A stretch of DNA of 64,000 bases from positions 4,464,001 through 4,528,000 of the forward strand of contig NZ_CP025429.1 in NCBI RefSeq assembly GCF_002848345.1, written 5' to 3'. This DNA comes from Chromobacterium sp. ATCC 53434 (GTDB lineage Bacteria; Pseudomonadota; Gammaproteobacteria; Burkholderiales; Chromobacteriaceae). Positions 1 through 9,946 of this stretch are shown here, piece after piece. Below the pieces are notes generated by a model. It saw only the letters and a program-made list of their open reading frames with translations, searched no databases and was not told the origin of the DNA. Positions within the stretch are counted from its first letter, which is position 1. Every line of letters begins with the position of its first letter. Made by a program: the position numbers and the translations under genes.

Positions 1-81
1 CCTACCCGCCGCGCCGGCATTTGGTATGCTTGTAGCGCTTTTACCGCTTTTTTATATCGCACAGGAACGCTTTACACCATC

Positions 82-1665
82 ATGGACTTTTCATGGCTGT
101 CCGACCCCGCCGCCTGGCTGGGCCTCTTGACGCTGATCATCCTCGAGATCGTACTCGGCATAGACAACCTGATCTTCGTGGCCATCCTGGCCGAAAAACT
201 TCCACCAGAACAACGCGACCGCGCCCGCATCGTCGGCCTGTCGCTGGCGCTCGTCATGCGCCTCTTGCTGCTGGCCAGCGTCTCCTGGCTGGTCACGCTG
301 ACCACGCCGCTGTTCTCGGTCATGGGCGTCGGCTTCGCCGGCCGCGACCTGATCATGCTGGGCGGCGGCGTCTTCCTGCTGTTCAAGGCCACCACCGAGC
401 TGCATGAGCGGCTGGAGGGCGTAGACCACGTCAAGAGCGGCAGCCAGCGCGCCTACGCCGCCTTCGCCACCGTCGTCGCGCAGATTCTGGTGCTGGACGC
501 AGTGTTCTCGATCGACTCCGTCGTCACCGCCATCGGCATGTCCGAGCACCTGCCGGTGATGATGCTGGCCGTCATCGTCGCGATGATATTGATGATCGCC
601 GCCAGCAAGCCGCTGACTTCCTTCGTCAACGCCCATCCGACGGTGGTGATGCTGTGTCTGGGCTTCCTGTTGATGATAGGCTTCAGCCTGGTCGCCGACG
701 GTTTCGGCTTCCACATACCGAAGGGCTATCTGTACGCGGCCATCGGCTTCTCGGTGCTGATCGAGGCCTTCAACCAGGTGTCGCAGGCCAACCGCATCCG
801 CTACATGAACCGCTCGCAGAGCTTCCGCGAGCGCACCGCCAACGCGGTGCTGAGCCTGATGGGCAGCCGGCTGTCCGACGCCGCCAACGCCGAGGCCAAG
901 CCCGAGGCCGGCCCGCAGCAGGTGGAGGACGCCGCCTTCGGCCACAACGAGCGCGCGATGATACACAGCGTGCTGACGCTGGCCGAGCGACCGATCCGCG
1001 TGATCGCCACCCCGCGCGCCGACATCCACCGCCTGGACCTGAGCCAGCCGGAAGCGGCGCAGCGCAAGGCGCTGCGGGACAGCCCGTACTCGCGCCTGGT
1101 GGTGATACGCGACGGCAGCATAGACGAGCCGCTGGGCATCGTCGCCCGCAAGGACCTGCTGGCCCAGCTCCTGGACGGCCGCCCGCTGGACGTGGACGCC
1201 GCGCTGCGCCAGCCGCTGGTGCTGCCGGAGACCGTCACCGTGCTGAAGGCGCTGGAAAGCTTCCGCCAGCACGCCGCCGACATGGCCTTCGTCGTCAACG
1301 AGTTCGGCAGTCTGGAAGGCATCGTCACCCAGAAGGACCTGATGGAGGCGATCGCCGGCGAATTCCCGGAAGAGCACGAGCGTCACGAACTGCCGGCCAT
1401 CGTCGCCAACGCCGACGGCAGCTACGACGTCGAGGGCAGCCTGGAATTGGTGACGCTGGAGCAGTATCTGACGCTGGGCGATTTCGAGGACGAGGACTTC
1501 CACACCGTGGCCGGCCTGCTGATGGACTGCCTGGAGCGCATCCCGCGCGAGGGCGACGAAGTCGGCATCGGCGAATGGAAGCTGCGCGTCACCGCGCAGA
1601 AGGGCAACCGCACCGAACGGGTGCTGATCAGCCCGCAGTCCGACAGCTTCGATGCCGGCATCTGA
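82..1665 (+). CDS. TerC-family membrane protein with CBS pair and CorC/HlyC C-terminal domain
   Basis: 527-residue inner-membrane protein of the YoaE/YegH type. Residues about 1-235 form the TerC-like multi-helix membrane domain, with the acidic motif [12 protein letters not shown] near the N-terminus and FSIDSVVTA in a later helix. A CBS-domain pair follows (about 290-430, including [10 protein letters not shown] and [18 protein letters not shown]), then a transporter-associated CorC/HlyC domain (about 440-515). TerC proteins are implicated in metal, especially manganese, export or metalation of exported proteins; the CBS pair is probably a nucleotide sensor. Substrate cannot be told from sequence. 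An AGGAA-like ribosome site lies upstream of the ATG. The end overlaps the next gene by 14 bases. Confidence 0.9.
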   Translation: MDFSWLSDPAAWLGLLTLIILEIVLGIDNLIFVAILAEKLPPEQRDRARIVGLSLALVMRLLLLASVSWLVTLTTPLFSVMGVGFAGRDLIMLGGGVFLLFKATTELHERLEGVDHVKSGSQRAYAAFATVVAQILVLDAVFSIDSVVTAIGMSEHLPVMMLAVIVAMILMIAASKPLTSFVNAHPTVVMLCLGFLLMIGFSLVADGFGFHIPKGYLYAAIGFSVLIEAFNQVSQANRIRYMNRSQSFRERTANAVLSLMGSRLSDAANAEAKPEAGPQQVEDAAFGHNERAMIHSVLTLAERPIRVIATPRADIHRLDLSQPEAAQRKALRDSPYSRLVVIRDGSIDEPLGIVARKDLLAQLLDGRPLDVDAALRQPLVLPETVTVLKALESFRQHAADMAFVVNEFGSLEGIVTQKDLMEAIAGEFPEEHERHELPAIVANADGSYDVEGSLELVTLEQYLTLGDFEDEDFHTVAGLLMDCLERIPREGDEVGIGEWKLRVTAQKGNRTERVLISPQSDSFDAGI

Positions 1666-1951
1666 TCCGGCCCAGGGCCTTCCCCGGCCCTGGTTCCTCT
1701 ACGTGCTGCGCTGCGCCGACGGCGCGCTGTACACCGGCGTCAGCACCGATGTCGCGCGCCGCTACCGCCAGCACCAGGCAGGCAAGGGCGCGCGCTACAC
1801 CCGTTTGAACCCGCCGGTCGCCGTCGCACTGATCGTCGAATACCCCGGCCGCTCCGCCGCGCTGCAGGCCGAACACGCGTTCAAGCAGCTGTCCGCCGCG
1901 GCCAAGCGGGATTTCCTGGGCCGCCACGGCGACGCCGCCGTCCCGGCCTGA
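1652..1951 (+). CDS. GIY-YIG nuclease superfamily protein (YhbQ-like)
   Basis: 99-residue single-domain protein. The hallmark is visible as [18 protein letters not shown] (residues about 11-28), followed by [19 protein letters not shown] with the conserved arginine, and the family glutamate in [10 protein letters not shown]. Small stand-alone GIY-YIG proteins of the UPF0213/YhbQ group are widespread; proposed roles are in DNA repair but the function is not settled. The start overlaps the TerC gene by 14 bases in another frame, so the two are probably co-transcribed and translationally coupled. Confidence 0.88.
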   Translation: MPASDPAQGLPRPWFLYVLRCADGALYTGVSTDVARRYRQHQAGKGARYTRLNPPVAVALIVEYPGRSAALQAEHAFKQLSAAAKRDFLGRHGDAAVPA

Positions 1952-2080
1952 GCCGCCGGCGCTCCCCCTCTTTTCCTCCGACGCTGGCCTAGCCCGCGCG
2001 ATGAACGGTATAGTGAACGCCATCGTCATCGCGTCCGCTCCGCGGCGGCAACCGCGGCCGGGCCACCACCGGGAGGGATC

Positions 2081-2998
2081 ATGCCAGGCAGTATTTCCCG
2101 AATCGCCGCGCTATTGGCCGGCGCTCTGCTGGCCGCCGCGGCCAGCGCCGCCGACGCCGTCCGCGTCGGCTCCAAGATAGACACCGAGGGCGCGCTGCTC
2201 GGCAACCTCATCCAGCAGGTGCTGGAAGCCCACGGCGTCAAGACCGAGAGCCGGCTGTCGCTGGGCAATACCAAGGTGGTGCGCACCGCCATCGCCGCCG
2301 GCGAGATCGACATCTACCCCGAATACACCGGCAACGGCGCCTTCTTCTTCTCCGACGAGAAGAACCCGGCGTGGAAATCGGCCGCCGCCGGCTACCAGCG
2401 GGTCAAACAGCTCGATTACGACAAGAACCGCATTGTCTGGCTGGCGCCGGCGCCGGCCAACAACACCTGGACCATCGCCGTCCGGCGCGATGTCGCCAGC
2501 GCCAACCACCTCGGCACGCTCGCCGATCTGGGCGCCTGGCTGAACCGCGGCGGCCGCTTCAAGCTGGCCGCCTCGGCCGAATTCATCGAACGGCCGGACG
2601 CGCTGCCGGCCTTCCAGAACGCCTACGGCTTCAAGCTGCGCCGGGACCAGCTGCTGGCGCTGGCCGGCGGCGACACCTCGGCCACCGTCAAGGCGGCGGC
2701 CGAGCAGACCTCGGGCGTCAACGCCGCGATGGCCTACGGCACCGACGGCCCGGTGGCGGCGCTGGGCCTGATCGCGCTGCGTGACCCCCAGGGCGTGCAG
2801 CCGGTGTACGCGCCGACGCCCATCATCCGCGCCGACGCGCTGGCCCGCCACCCGGACATCGCCGCCTGGCTCAAGCCGGTGTTCCAATCGCTGGACGAGC
2901 CGACGCTGCAACAGTTGAACGCCAGCATCGCGCTGGAAGGCCGCAATGCGCGCCAGGTGGCCGCCGGCTACCTGAAGCGCAAGGGCTTCATCAAGTGA
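2081..2998 (+). CDS. osmF: Osmoprotectant ABC transporter, periplasmic binding protein
   Basis: 305 residues with an N-terminal signal peptide (hydrophobic run IAALLAGALLAAAASAADA, cleavage likely after ASA) and an OpuAC/OsmF-type domain: VRVGSKIDTEGALLGNLIQQ, a DIYPEYTGNGA motif, and GTDGPVAALGL near the ligand hinge. Family members bind glycine betaine or other quaternary amines and deliver them to the membrane importer encoded directly downstream. The order binding protein, permease, ATPase, permease is the same as E. coli yehZYXW, a low-affinity betaine system. A clear ribosome site (GGGAGGGATC) precedes the ATG. The substrate is inferred from the family. Confidence 0.9.
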   Translation: MPGSISRIAALLAGALLAAAASAADAVRVGSKIDTEGALLGNLIQQVLEAHGVKTESRLSLGNTKVVRTAIAAGEIDIYPEYTGNGAFFFSDEKNPAWKSAAAGYQRVKQLDYDKNRIVWLAPAPANNTWTIAVRRDVASANHLGTLADLGAWLNRGGRFKLAASAEFIERPDALPAFQNAYGFKLRRDQLLALAGGDTSATVKAAAEQTSGVNAAMAYGTDGPVAALGLIALRDPQGVQPVYAPTPIIRADALARHPDIAAWLKPVFQSLDEPTLQQLNASIALEGRNARQVAAGYLKRKGFIK

Positions 2999-3017
2999 CG
3001 GCGAAGGCGCGCGCCTG

Positions 3018-4157
3018 ATGCGGCCGCGCAACCGGGTGCGACTGGCGCTGGCCCTGCTGTTGCTGGCCGGCGCCTGCTGCCCCTTGCTCAGCCACGCGCC
3101 CAACCGCCTGCTGAGCGGCCAGGGTCTCTACCTTACCGCGCTGCCCGGCGCCGCCTGGCTGTTGATGCCGGCGCTGCCGCTGCTGCTGGCGCCGTGGCTG
3201 GCCGACGCCCGCCGGCTGCACGGCCTGTTGGCGCCGTGCGCCGCCGTGCTCGCCAACGGACTGTTGCTGCTGGCAGGCCATGAGGCCGCACGCTTGGGCG
3301 GCGGCGATCGGGACGCGCTCTCGCGCACCACCTTCGGCGCCGGCTTCTGGCTGCTGCAGCTGGCCGCCGGCCTTTATCTGGCCGAGGCGCTGCGCGGCCT
3401 GGCCCTGAAGCCGCCGGCCCGCGCGCTGGCGGTCTGCGCCGCCTGCCTGCCGGCGCTGGCCCTGCTGGCCGCCGGCCGGCTGGACGCGCTGGCCTTGCTG
3501 CGCGAATACCACAACGACGCGGACGCCTTCCACCAGGCGCTGCTGCGCCATCTACAATTGCTGGCGCTGTCGGTGCCGCCGGCCGCGCTGCTGGGCGCGG
3601 CGCTGGGCTTGGCGGCCTTCCGCCGCCCCCGCGTCGAAGCCTGGCTGTTTCCGGCGCTGAACACGCTGCAGACGGTGCCGTCTCTGGCGCTGTTCGCGCT
3701 GTTGATCGCGCCGCTGGCCTGGCTGGGCCGGCTATGGCCGCAATCCGGCATCGCCGGCGTCGGCCTGGCGCCGGCCGTCACCGCGCTGGCGCTGTACTCG
3801 CTGCTGCCGATGACCCACGGCGCGCTGGCCGCGCTGCGCCAGGTGCCGGCCGCCGCCCGCGACAGCGCGCGCGGCATCGGCATGTCGCCGTGGCAGGTGT
3901 TCCGCCTGGTGGAGCTGCCGCTGGCGCTGCCGGTGCTGATGACCGGCCTGCGCGTCACCACGGTGCAGGCGGTGGGCCTGGCGGCGGTGGCGGCGCTGAT
4001 AGGCGCCGGCGGCTTCGGTGCCATCGTGTTCCAGGGCCTGTCAGCCAGCGCGCCGGACCAGGTGCTGCTGGGCACGCTGCCCATCGTTATCCTGACGTTG
4101 TGCTGCGACACCGTCTTCAAACTGCTGGCCTCGCGGCTGGAGCGCGCCCCCCGATGA
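3018..4157 (+). CDS. yehY: Osmoprotectant ABC transporter permease (YehY-type, long form)
   Basis: 379-residue inner-membrane permease. The N-terminal half has several extra hydrophobic helices; the C-terminal 200 residues are the ABC permease domain with the coupling (EAA-like) loop VPAAARDSARGIGMSPWQVFRLVELPLALP in pieces around residues 275-305. The long N-terminal extension distinguishes this subunit from the short partner at 5080. It starts 20 bases after osmF and its stop overlaps the ATPase start as ATGA, which argues for tight operon coupling. Confidence 0.88.
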   Translation: MRPRNRVRLALALLLLAGACCPLLSHAPNRLLSGQGLYLTALPGAAWLLMPALPLLLAPWLADARRLHGLLAPCAAVLANGLLLLAGHEAARLGGGDRDALSRTTFGAGFWLLQLAAGLYLAEALRGLALKPPARALAVCAACLPALALLAAGRLDALALLREYHNDADAFHQALLRHLQLLALSVPPAALLGAALGLAAFRRPRVEAWLFPALNTLQTVPSLALFALLIAPLAWLGRLWPQSGIAGVGLAPAVTALALYSLLPMTHGALAALRQVPAAARDSARGIGMSPWQVFRLVELPLALPVLMTGLRVTTVQAVGLAAVAALIGAGGFGAIVFQGLSASAPDQVLLGTLPIVILTLCCDTVFKLLASRLERAPR

Positions 4158-5083
4158 TAGAAATTTCCGCCGTCAACAAATCGTTCCACGGCTGGCAAGC
4201 GGTGTCGGAACTGACGCTGAATGTGGCCGCAGGCGAGCTGGCGGTGCTGGTCGGCAGCTCCGGCTCCGGCAAATCGACGACGCTGAAAATGCTGAACCGG
4301 CTGCTGGAGCCGGACAGCGGCGAAATCCGCATCGCCGGCCGCGACATCCGCGAACAGCCGCCGGAGCGGCTGCGCCGCCACATCGGCTACGCGATACAGT
4401 CGGTGGGCCTGTTCCCGCACTGGAACGTCGAAGAGAACATCGCCGCGGTGCCCAGATTGCTGGGCTGGCCGCGGCAGCGGATACGGGATAGGGTGGACGA
4501 GCTGCTGGCGCTGCTGCAACTCCCCGCCGACTTCCGCCGGCGCTACCCGCAGCAGCTGTCCGGCGGCCAGCAGCAGCGCGTCGGCGTCGCGCGGGCGTTG
4601 GCCGCCGATCCCGACGTGCTGCTGATGGACGAGCCGTTCGGCGCGCTGGACCCGGTCACCCGCGCCAGCCTGCAACAGGAACTGGCCCGCATCCACCGGC
4701 TGTCCGGCAAGACCATCGTCCTGGTCACCCACGACATCGACGAGGCGTTGCTGCTGGGCCAGCGCATCGCGGTGATGGACCAGGGCCGCCTGCTGCAACA
4801 GGGCAGCCCGCGCGACATCCTGCTGCATCCGGCCAACGACTTCGTCCGCGATTTCTTCCAGCCCGACGAGGCCGGCGTGCGCTTGCTGGGCCTGCAGCGC
4901 GTCGCCGAGCGGATGCGGCCCGGCGAGCGCGCCGCCGGCGACCCAGTCCGGGCCGACGCCACGCTGCGCCAGGCGCTGTCGGCCTTCATCGTCCAGGGCG
5001 CGACGGCGCTGCCGGTGGTGGACGCCGCCGGCGCCGAAATCGGCGCGCTGCGCTTCGAAGACCTGCTGGGCGCGCCGGCATGA
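4154..5083 (+). CDS. yehX: Osmoprotectant ABC transporter ATP-binding protein
   Basis: 309-residue ABC ATPase. Walker A is [10 protein letters not shown] (about residue 37), signature [15 protein letters not shown], Walker [14 protein letters not shown], and switch histidine in LVTHDIDEA. The C-terminal about 70 residues after the nucleotide-binding domain resemble the single CBS-like regulatory segment of OpuCA/YehX proteins. The ATG at 4154 lies in the ATGA overlap with yehY; an in-frame extension upstream is only shadow coding inside yehY. It overlaps yehW by four bases. Confidence 0.9.
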   Translation: MIEISAVNKSFHGWQAVSELTLNVAAGELAVLVGSSGSGKSTTLKMLNRLLEPDSGEIRIAGRDIREQPPERLRRHIGYAIQSVGLFPHWNVEENIAAVPRLLGWPRQRIRDRVDELLALLQLPADFRRRYPQQLSGGQQQRVGVARALAADPDVLLMDEPFGALDPVTRASLQQELARIHRLSGKTIVLVTHDIDEALLLGQRIAVMDQGRLLQQGSPRDILLHPANDFVRDFFQPDEAGVRLLGLQRVAERMRPGERAAGDPVRADATLRQALSAFIVQGATALPVVDAAGAEIGALRFEDLLGAPA

Positions 5084-5817
5084 GGCGGCGCATCGGCCTG
5101 ATTGTCGGCGCGCTGGCGCTGGCCGCGCTGCTGCTGGCTCTGCCGCATGGCGCGCCGCTGTTCCACCATCTGTTCCCGGAGCTGGACCGCCCGCTATACC
5201 AGCAGGACGACATCGCCGAGCTCTTGCTCGCCCACCTGGGCATCGTCGCGCTGTCCGGCGGCGGCGCCTCCGTGCTAGGCATCGCCGCCGCGCTGTGGGT
5301 CGGCCGGCCCGCCGGCGGCGATTTCCGCCCGCTGCTGGAGACGCTGCTGGCCATCGCCCAATCGTTTCCGCCGGTGGCGGTGCTGGCGCTGACGGTGCCG
5401 CTGATAGGCTTCGGCGCCGCGCCGGCGCTGATCGCGCTGGCGCTGTACAGCCTGCTGCCCATCACCCACGCCGCGCTGGCCGGCCTGGCCTCGGTGCCGG
5501 AAGACGCGCGCGAGGCGGCGCGCGGCATGGGCATGAGCCCGGCGCAGATGCTGTGGCGGGTGGAGCTGCCGCTGGCGGCGCCGGTCATCGTCGCCGGCGT
5601 GCGCACCGCGATGGTGATCAATATCGGCACCGCCGCGCTAGCGTCCACCGTCGGCGCCCGCACGCTGGGCCTGCCCATCATCGTCGGCCTGTCCGGCTTC
5701 AACACCGCCTACGTGATACAGGGCGCGCTACCGGTGGCGCTGCTGGCCATCGTCGTCGACCAGGCGTTTTTGTGGCTGGGCGACTGGCTGAGACCTCCTG
5801 ATCTTGGCAAACCATAG
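5080..5817 (+). CDS. yehW: Osmoprotectant ABC transporter permease with replaced C-terminus
   Basis: 245-residue short permease with the coupling loop [20 protein letters not shown]. The gene overlaps yehX (ATGA). Its last third is unusual: bases 5651-5779 are duplicated at 8051-8179, after a 2.4-kb AT-rich insert. This copy then diverges into a new tail ([12 protein letters not shown]), whereas the downstream copy carries what is probably the ancestral tail ([10 protein letters not shown]). Total length is close to the family norm (about 243 in E. coli YehW), so the chimeric protein is probably functional. Confidence 0.87.
   Translation: MRRRIGLIVGALALAALLLALPHGAPLFHHLFPELDRPLYQQDDIAELLLAHLGIVALSGGGASVLGIAAALWVGRPAGGDFRPLLETLLAIAQSFPPVAVLALTVPLIGFGAAPALIALALYSLLPITHAALAGLASVPEDAREAARGMGMSPAQMLWRVELPLAAPVIVAGVRTAMVINIGTAALASTVGARTLGLPIIVGLSGFNTAYVIQGALPVALLAIVVDQAFLWLGDWLRPPDLGKP
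5651..5779 (+). repeat. Left copy of 129-bp direct repeat (3' end of yehW)
   Basis: Bases 5651-5779 match 8051-8179 at 127 of 129 positions; the two differences are at 5722/8122 and 5740/8140. The offset is exactly 2400 bp. The repeat falls inside the coding sequence of yehW, and similarity stops sharply at both ends. Confidence 0.97.
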
Positions 5818-6585
5818 TCCGCCATCAAGACCCGGCTCACCGCCAACCCGTCGCTGCGCCTTTCCGTCATATTGAACTTCATAAAAATGGATGGCTCTAT
5901 CTGTAGCGACAACGCTTGCCAAACGCACTGGAAACGACGGTGTCATTGCCAGCTTCCGTGCATGCCGGCTCTTGCTATTGCCCGCTCTCGCCAGTGTCTT
6001 AATGCCCTGCAATCTACAAAACCAATGCCAGCGCTTTGGTTTTCCCTACTCGGTCTTCGCCAAAAAACAACAACTGCCAATAATTTGCTATACCGTGAAT
6101 AAGAACATTTCGATGAAATCAAGCTATTCGGGTGACTGTGCACGGCGCAGTGACTTAGCCTTACCGCCATGCAGAACAGTTACGTAATGGCCGAACGACA
6201 TTCAATTCCATTGTCATTTAAAATAAATGCCACAGCATTACATGCCACATGGCGCTTTCATCGAAGCAAATTTAGCTCCTTGGCAAGCCGTAGCCCAAGC
6301 ACGGACATGCCTGCCAGCGGACTGAGCCACGTTGAGGAGACTCCCATAATCATGGTGAAAACGTTGCCAAGCTGAAAGCAACTGCAACTGTTCAACAAAA
6401 TTACCCGACAATGGCATCAACCGAGTGTTTGTGCGGCAGCGCGTTTCTCAAGTAAAATGAACCCATTTTCGTGAATAACGATTACTGGATTGATTGTTAT
6501 TATCACCTGCTATATCACCATGCATTTCGACGACAAGTCAGTATTCTTTTATCGCTGCTTGCCGCCCTTTTCAAAAGCCTAGATC
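5818..6585. other. Non-coding or decayed AT-rich stretch inside the islet
   Basis: About 770 bases without a supportable gene. Several frames of 60-98 codons exist on both strands but none has a convincing ribosome site or recognisable protein character. The 3' end, just before 6586, is very AT-rich and probably holds the promoter of the glycosyltransferase. Confidence 0.6.
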
Positions 6586-7845
6586 ATGATTCAAAAAAAA
6601 TTTCGCCTTGTCGAAAAACATAGAGCGTACAGAAAAAAAATTGTTGCGAACCGCCTCTCCCTGAAAGAAAAAATTTCCGGTCGGTATCAAGAATGGCGCC
6701 TTTCTCGATCCAATACCCAAATAGTAAGCCATATTGCAAGACGCCTGTATCAAAAAATCAAAGACAAGCTTCGCCTTTCATACTCGGTGCATAACAGCAT
6801 TCATCTTTCCCCGCCAAAGAAGGTGAAACAGAATATTTTCTGTATCAGAATAACCGGCGGGATAGGCGATGCCGTCATCATTGCAAGAATGGCCCGGGAT
6901 TTAGTGGCCAATATTGGCGAATATCAATTCGATATTTACTTTCAATCCCCCGCTGTCATTAGACCATTCTTTAGCAAAATAAAAGGCTTTCGAGAATGCA
7001 TGCACATAGATGCATTCGATCAAACCAAGCATTACTACCAGTTCTCACTTATCGCAAATCAATTTGTCTATTTCGAGGATGGCGTAGCCAATCTTCAAGA
7101 GATTACTGCTAAACATCCTAAGCTGCTTAGCATATTCTCGAATACAGTTGCCACAAAGAATAAGTATGATCGATATATAAGGCTGCATCCCACCCTTGAT
7201 GGCGCCTTTTCCGACATTGCCACCAAACAGGGGCATCGTCGCTATACATACCTCCATCACACGCTGGGGATCAAGTATACGAGCGACCTCTTGGATATCG
7301 AGCTCGCATCTCAGCTCCCCTCTGCCTTATTAGATAAGAATTACATTACCATTCATGATGGTTGGGATGGCAATTTTCCGATAAAAAGCCATAGACCAAC
7401 CAAATCGGTACCAATAGAAAAATGGGCGGAAATTGTTGCCTTGATAAAAAAAGAACGAAGCGATATAACGATCGTTCAGTTAGGCGGAGCGACCGGATCG
7501 AATATTGACGGCGTTGATATCAATTTCAAAAACAAACTTAGCTTTGATCAAGCCACGACTGTGCTATCAAAATCGCTACTTCATATAGATGCTGAGTCCG
7601 GCCTTGTTCATATCGCTGCATCTTTAGGTGTACGTAGCATCGTTTTGTTTGGCCCGACCAACTCGGATTGGTTCTCCTATCCAAGCAATATCAATATATT
7701 GCCGAAAGAGTGTGGAAATTGCTGGTGGTCAACCAATAACTGGATGGAGAAATGTCCCGCAGGATTCGATATTCCTATTTGCACAAATAGCATAAGCGCA
7801 AAATTAGTCGCTAAAGAGGCGGTAAAATTTTTAAGCACGGTATGA
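6586..7845 (+). CDS. Glycosyltransferase family 9 (heptosyltransferase-like)
   Basis: 419-residue cytoplasmic protein. The fold is recognised from an N-terminal ITGGIGDAVIIARMAR segment and the C-terminal donor site DAESGLVHIAASLGVRSIVLFGP, both typical of the ADP-heptose:LPS heptosyltransferase superfamily (GT9). A cysteine pair CGNC and a later KCPAGF near the C-terminus are also seen in some surface-glycan members. The first 80 residues are very basic and lysine/arginine rich, which may help membrane association. The gene is AT-rich relative to its surroundings and sits alone within a repeat-bounded islet, so recent acquisition is likely. It could modify lipopolysaccharide or another surface glycan; the acceptor is unknown. 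Confidence 0.83.
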   Translation: MIQKKFRLVEKHRAYRKKIVANRLSLKEKISGRYQEWRLSRSNTQIVSHIARRLYQKIKDKLRLSYSVHNSIHLSPPKKVKQNIFCIRITGGIGDAVIIARMARDLVANIGEYQFDIYFQSPAVIRPFFSKIKGFRECMHIDAFDQTKHYYQFSLIANQFVYFEDGVANLQEITAKHPKLLSIFSNTVATKNKYDRYIRLHPTLDGAFSDIATKQGHRRYTYLHHTLGIKYTSDLLDIELASQLPSALLDKNYITIHDGWDGNFPIKSHRPTKSVPIEKWAEIVALIKKERSDITIVQLGGATGSNIDGVDINFKNKLSFDQATTVLSKSLLHIDAESGLVHIAASLGVRSIVLFGPTNSDWFSYPSNINILPKECGNCWWSTNNWMEKCPAGFDIPICTNSISAKLVAKEAVKFLSTV

Positions 7846-7880
7846 AATTTATCTAGCTTAGAATTTAACTAGATCAATCG

Positions 7881-7923
7881 GTAGGCTTGCTCAAGAGATA
7901 AAGAAACTCATGAGCAAGCCTAC
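7881..7923. repeat. Perfect 13-bp inverted repeat downstream of the glycosyltransferase
   Basis: GTAGGCTTGCTCA (7881-7893) pairs perfectly with TGAGCAAGCCTAC (7911-7923) across a 17-base loop. It lies 36 bases after the stop codon. There is no T-tract, so it is either a Rho-aided or mRNA-stabilising hairpin, or a recombination or protein-binding site in the islet. Confidence 0.75.
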
Positions 7924-8050
7924 ACCGCGACAGCGCCAAACCAAGTCGTCGTACCCCGACAACCCATGCTTCAGAAATCAACGATAACCGTCTGATAACA
8001 AGCAAGCATGGTAGAAAATCTACTATTACAAGCCACGCCAGCAAACAATT

Positions 8051-8211
8051 TCGGCGCCCGCACGCTGGGCCTGCCCATCATCGTCGGCCTGTCCGGCTTC
8101 AACACCGCCTATGTGATACAGGGCGCGCTGCCGGTGGCGCTGCTGGCCATCGTCGTCGACCAGGCGTTTTTGTGGCTGGAGGAATCGCTGAGCCCGCAAC
8201 GGCATGGCTGA
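8051..8211 (+). pseudogene. Displaced 3' end of yehW
   Basis: In frame this encodes [20 protein letters not shown] and onward, identical to the end of the YehW protein, and then the alternative tail [10 protein letters not shown] and a TGA. It lacks any permease N-terminus; an ATG at 8008 fuses it to unrelated islet codons. It is best read as the original end of yehW cut off by the islet. Confidence 0.9.
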
Positions 8212-8233
8212 ACCGGCGGCCCGGCGCGGCCGC

Positions 8234-8271
8234 TGTGGATAAGAACGGCCCGGCGCGATTTCTGTGGATAA
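8234..8271. promoter_or_regulatory. Two perfect DnaA-box sequences
   Basis: TGTGGATAA occurs at 8234-8242 and again at 8263-8271, both the reverse complement of the consensus DnaA box TTATCCACA, starts 29 bp apart in the same orientation. The site is between the displaced yehW end and the mnmE terminator, about 4.3 kb from dnaA. They may titrate DnaA, belong to the origin, or be chance; no function is shown by sequence alone. Confidence 0.6.
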
Positions 8272-8313
8272 GCCCGCCGGCCGCCCCCGGGACCACGGTG
8301 CCCGCCAGAAAGC

Positions 8314-8339
8314 AAAAAACCACCGGCAAGCGGTGGTTT
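8314..8339 (-). terminator. Rho-independent terminator of mnmE
   Basis: AAACCACCG and CGGTGGTTT form a perfect 9-bp stem around GCAAG. On the minus strand the stem is followed by a run of T, 20-odd bases after the mnmE stop codon. Confidence 0.88.
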
Positions 8340-8358
8340 CGGGGCAGGGATCGCGCGC

Positions 8359-9711
8359 TTACTTGCCTATGCAGAAGCGCGAGAAGATCACGCCCAGCAG
8401 ATCGTCGGCGGAGAAGGCGCCGGTGATCTCGGACAGCGCGTTCTGCGCCATCCGCAATTCCTCGGCGAAGATCTCCACCTGCTCCCAGTCGGCCTCGGCC
8501 AGCTCCAGGTGGTCGGCGGCGCGGGCGATCGCGTCCAGGTGGCGCTGCCGCGCCAGGAACACGCCCTCGTCGGCGCCGCTATAGCCTATCATCTCCAACA
8601 GCTTGGCCTTCAGGATGTCGACGCCGTCGTGGGTGCGGGCCGACAGCCTGACCAGCGGATGGCCGTCCAGCTCCGACAGGCCGGCGGCCTCGCCGGACAG
8701 GTCCACCTTGTTGAAGACCTGCACCCTGGGCAGCGCCGGCGGCAGCCGCTCCAGTATCGCCTGCACCTCGGCGGTCCGGCCCTCGCGGCTGTCCACCAGC
8801 AGCAACGCCAGATCGGCGCGCTCCACCGCCTGCCAGGTGCGCTCTATGCCTATCTTCTCCACCACGTCGTCGGTGTCGCGCAGGCCGGCGGTGTCGATCA
8901 CGTGCACCGGTACGCCGTCGATGACGATCTCCTCGCGCACCGTGTCCCGGGTGGTGCCGGCGATATCGGTGACGATGGCGACGTCGTCGCCGGCCAGCGC
9001 GTTCATCAGGCTGGACTTGCCGACATTGGGCTGGCCCACCAGCACCACGTGCATGCCCTCGCGCAGGATGGCGCCCTGCTTGGCGGTAGCCTGCACGCCG
9101 ACCAGATGGCCGCGCAGCCGCTGCAAGCGGCCCAGCGCGTCGGCCTGCTTCAGGAAGTCTATCTCCTCGTCCGGGAAGTCCAGCGTCGCCTCGACCAGCA
9201 TGCGCAGATTGATCAGCTCGTCCACCAGGCCGTGTACCTCGCGCGAGAACGCGCCCTTCAGCGACTTCAACGCGCTCCTGGCCGCCGTCTCGCTGCTGGC
9301 GTCTATCAGGTCGGCCACGCTTTCGGCCTGGGCCAGGTCCAGCTTGTCGTTGAGGAAGGCCCGCTTGGTGAACTCGCCCGGCTCGGCCAGCCGCGCGCCC
9401 AGCTCCACGCAGCGCGACAGCAGCATCTTCAGCACCACCGGCCCGCCATGGCCCTGCAGCTCGATCACGTCCTCGCCGGTGAAGCTGTTGGGGCCGGGGA
9501 AGAACAGCATCAGGCCGTTGTCCAGCGCCTGGCCCTCGGCGTCGACGAAGTCGGTGTAGGTCGCGTAGCGCGGCTTCGGCGTCTTGCCATTGGAGATGGC
9601 CTGCGCGAACGGCAGCAGGTTCTTGCCGGACACGCGGATCACGCCGACGCCGCCGCGTCCCGGAGCGGTGGCGACGGCGCAGATGGTGGCGGGGGTGTAG
9701 CTGAGATTCAT
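8359..9711 (-). CDS. mnmE: tRNA uridine-5-carboxymethylaminomethyl modification GTPase MnmE
   Basis: 450 residues. With MnmG this K+-activated GTPase makes the cmnm5 modification at tRNA wobble uridine. Visible are the N-terminal tetrahydrofolate-binding segment ([21 protein letters not shown]), the helical domain, the embedded G domain with P-loop [20 protein letters not shown], and NKVD, and the invariant C-terminal CIGK motif carrying the catalytic cysteine. I chose the ATG at 9711 (MNLSYTP) because AAGGA precedes it; an in-frame extension of 18 codons upstream lacks support. It points away from dnaA like yidC. Confidence 0.95.
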   Translation of the reverse strand: MNLSYTPATICAVATAPGRGGVGVIRVSGKNLLPFAQAISNGKTPKPRYATYTDFVDAEGQALDNGLMLFFPGPNSFTGEDVIELQGHGGPVVLKMLLSRCVELGARLAEPGEFTKRAFLNDKLDLAQAESVADLIDASSETAARSALKSLKGAFSREVHGLVDELINLRMLVEATLDFPDEEIDFLKQADALGRLQRLRGHLVGVQATAKQGAILREGMHVVLVGQPNVGKSSLMNALAGDDVAIVTDIAGTTRDTVREEIVIDGVPVHVIDTAGLRDTDDVVEKIGIERTWQAVERADLALLLVDSREGRTAEVQAILERLPPALPRVQVFNKVDLSGEAAGLSELDGHPLVRLSARTHDGVDILKAKLLEMIGYSGADEGVFLARQRHLDAIARAADHLELAEADWEQVEIFAEELRMAQNALSEITGAFSADDLLGVIFSRFCIGK

Positions 9712-9897
9712 CGGCATTCCTTGGATGCTTTGCCGCGGACGGCGGGCTGGTACACGGGCGGACATCGGGCATCAAGAGTCGGCATCGCCCCTCTCCCCGG
9801 CCCTCTCCCGCGAGGGGAGAGGGAGGCAGGCCGCCTTGCGCTCATGCTCCGCACCGGCTTCATGCCCGCGGCAAACTGATTTATCTAATTATCCAGC

Positions 9898-9922
9898 AAA
9901 AAACCCGGCCAGTGGCCGGGTT
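9898..9922 (-). terminator. Rho-independent terminator of yidC operon
   Basis: AACCCGGCC and GGCCGGGTT form a stem with a two-base loop (AGT region), and on the minus strand the stem runs into a T-tract. It sits 25 bases past the yidC stop. Confidence 0.88.
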
Positions 9923-9946
9923 CGATCAGCAATTAGGACGGGTCGC

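Larger units (their letters stand above)
5651..8179. mobile_element. 2.4-kb AT-rich genomic islet at the 3' end of yehW
   Basis: The segment between two 129-bp direct repeats is conspicuously AT-rich against GC-rich flanks and carries one recognisable gene, a GT9 glycosyltransferase. The arrangement, a host gene whose 3' end is restored by an incoming copy while the old end is displaced downstream, is how site-specific elements or circles integrated by homologous recombination behave. No integrase or transposase is visible, so the islet is either non-autonomous, decayed, or came in by homologous recombination. The mobile interpretation is inference; the duplication and base composition shift are direct. 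Confidence 0.7.

Noticed and set aside
5891..6187. 98-codon frame in the islet
   Set aside because: No ribosome site, no recognisable protein and heavy overlap with other random frames.
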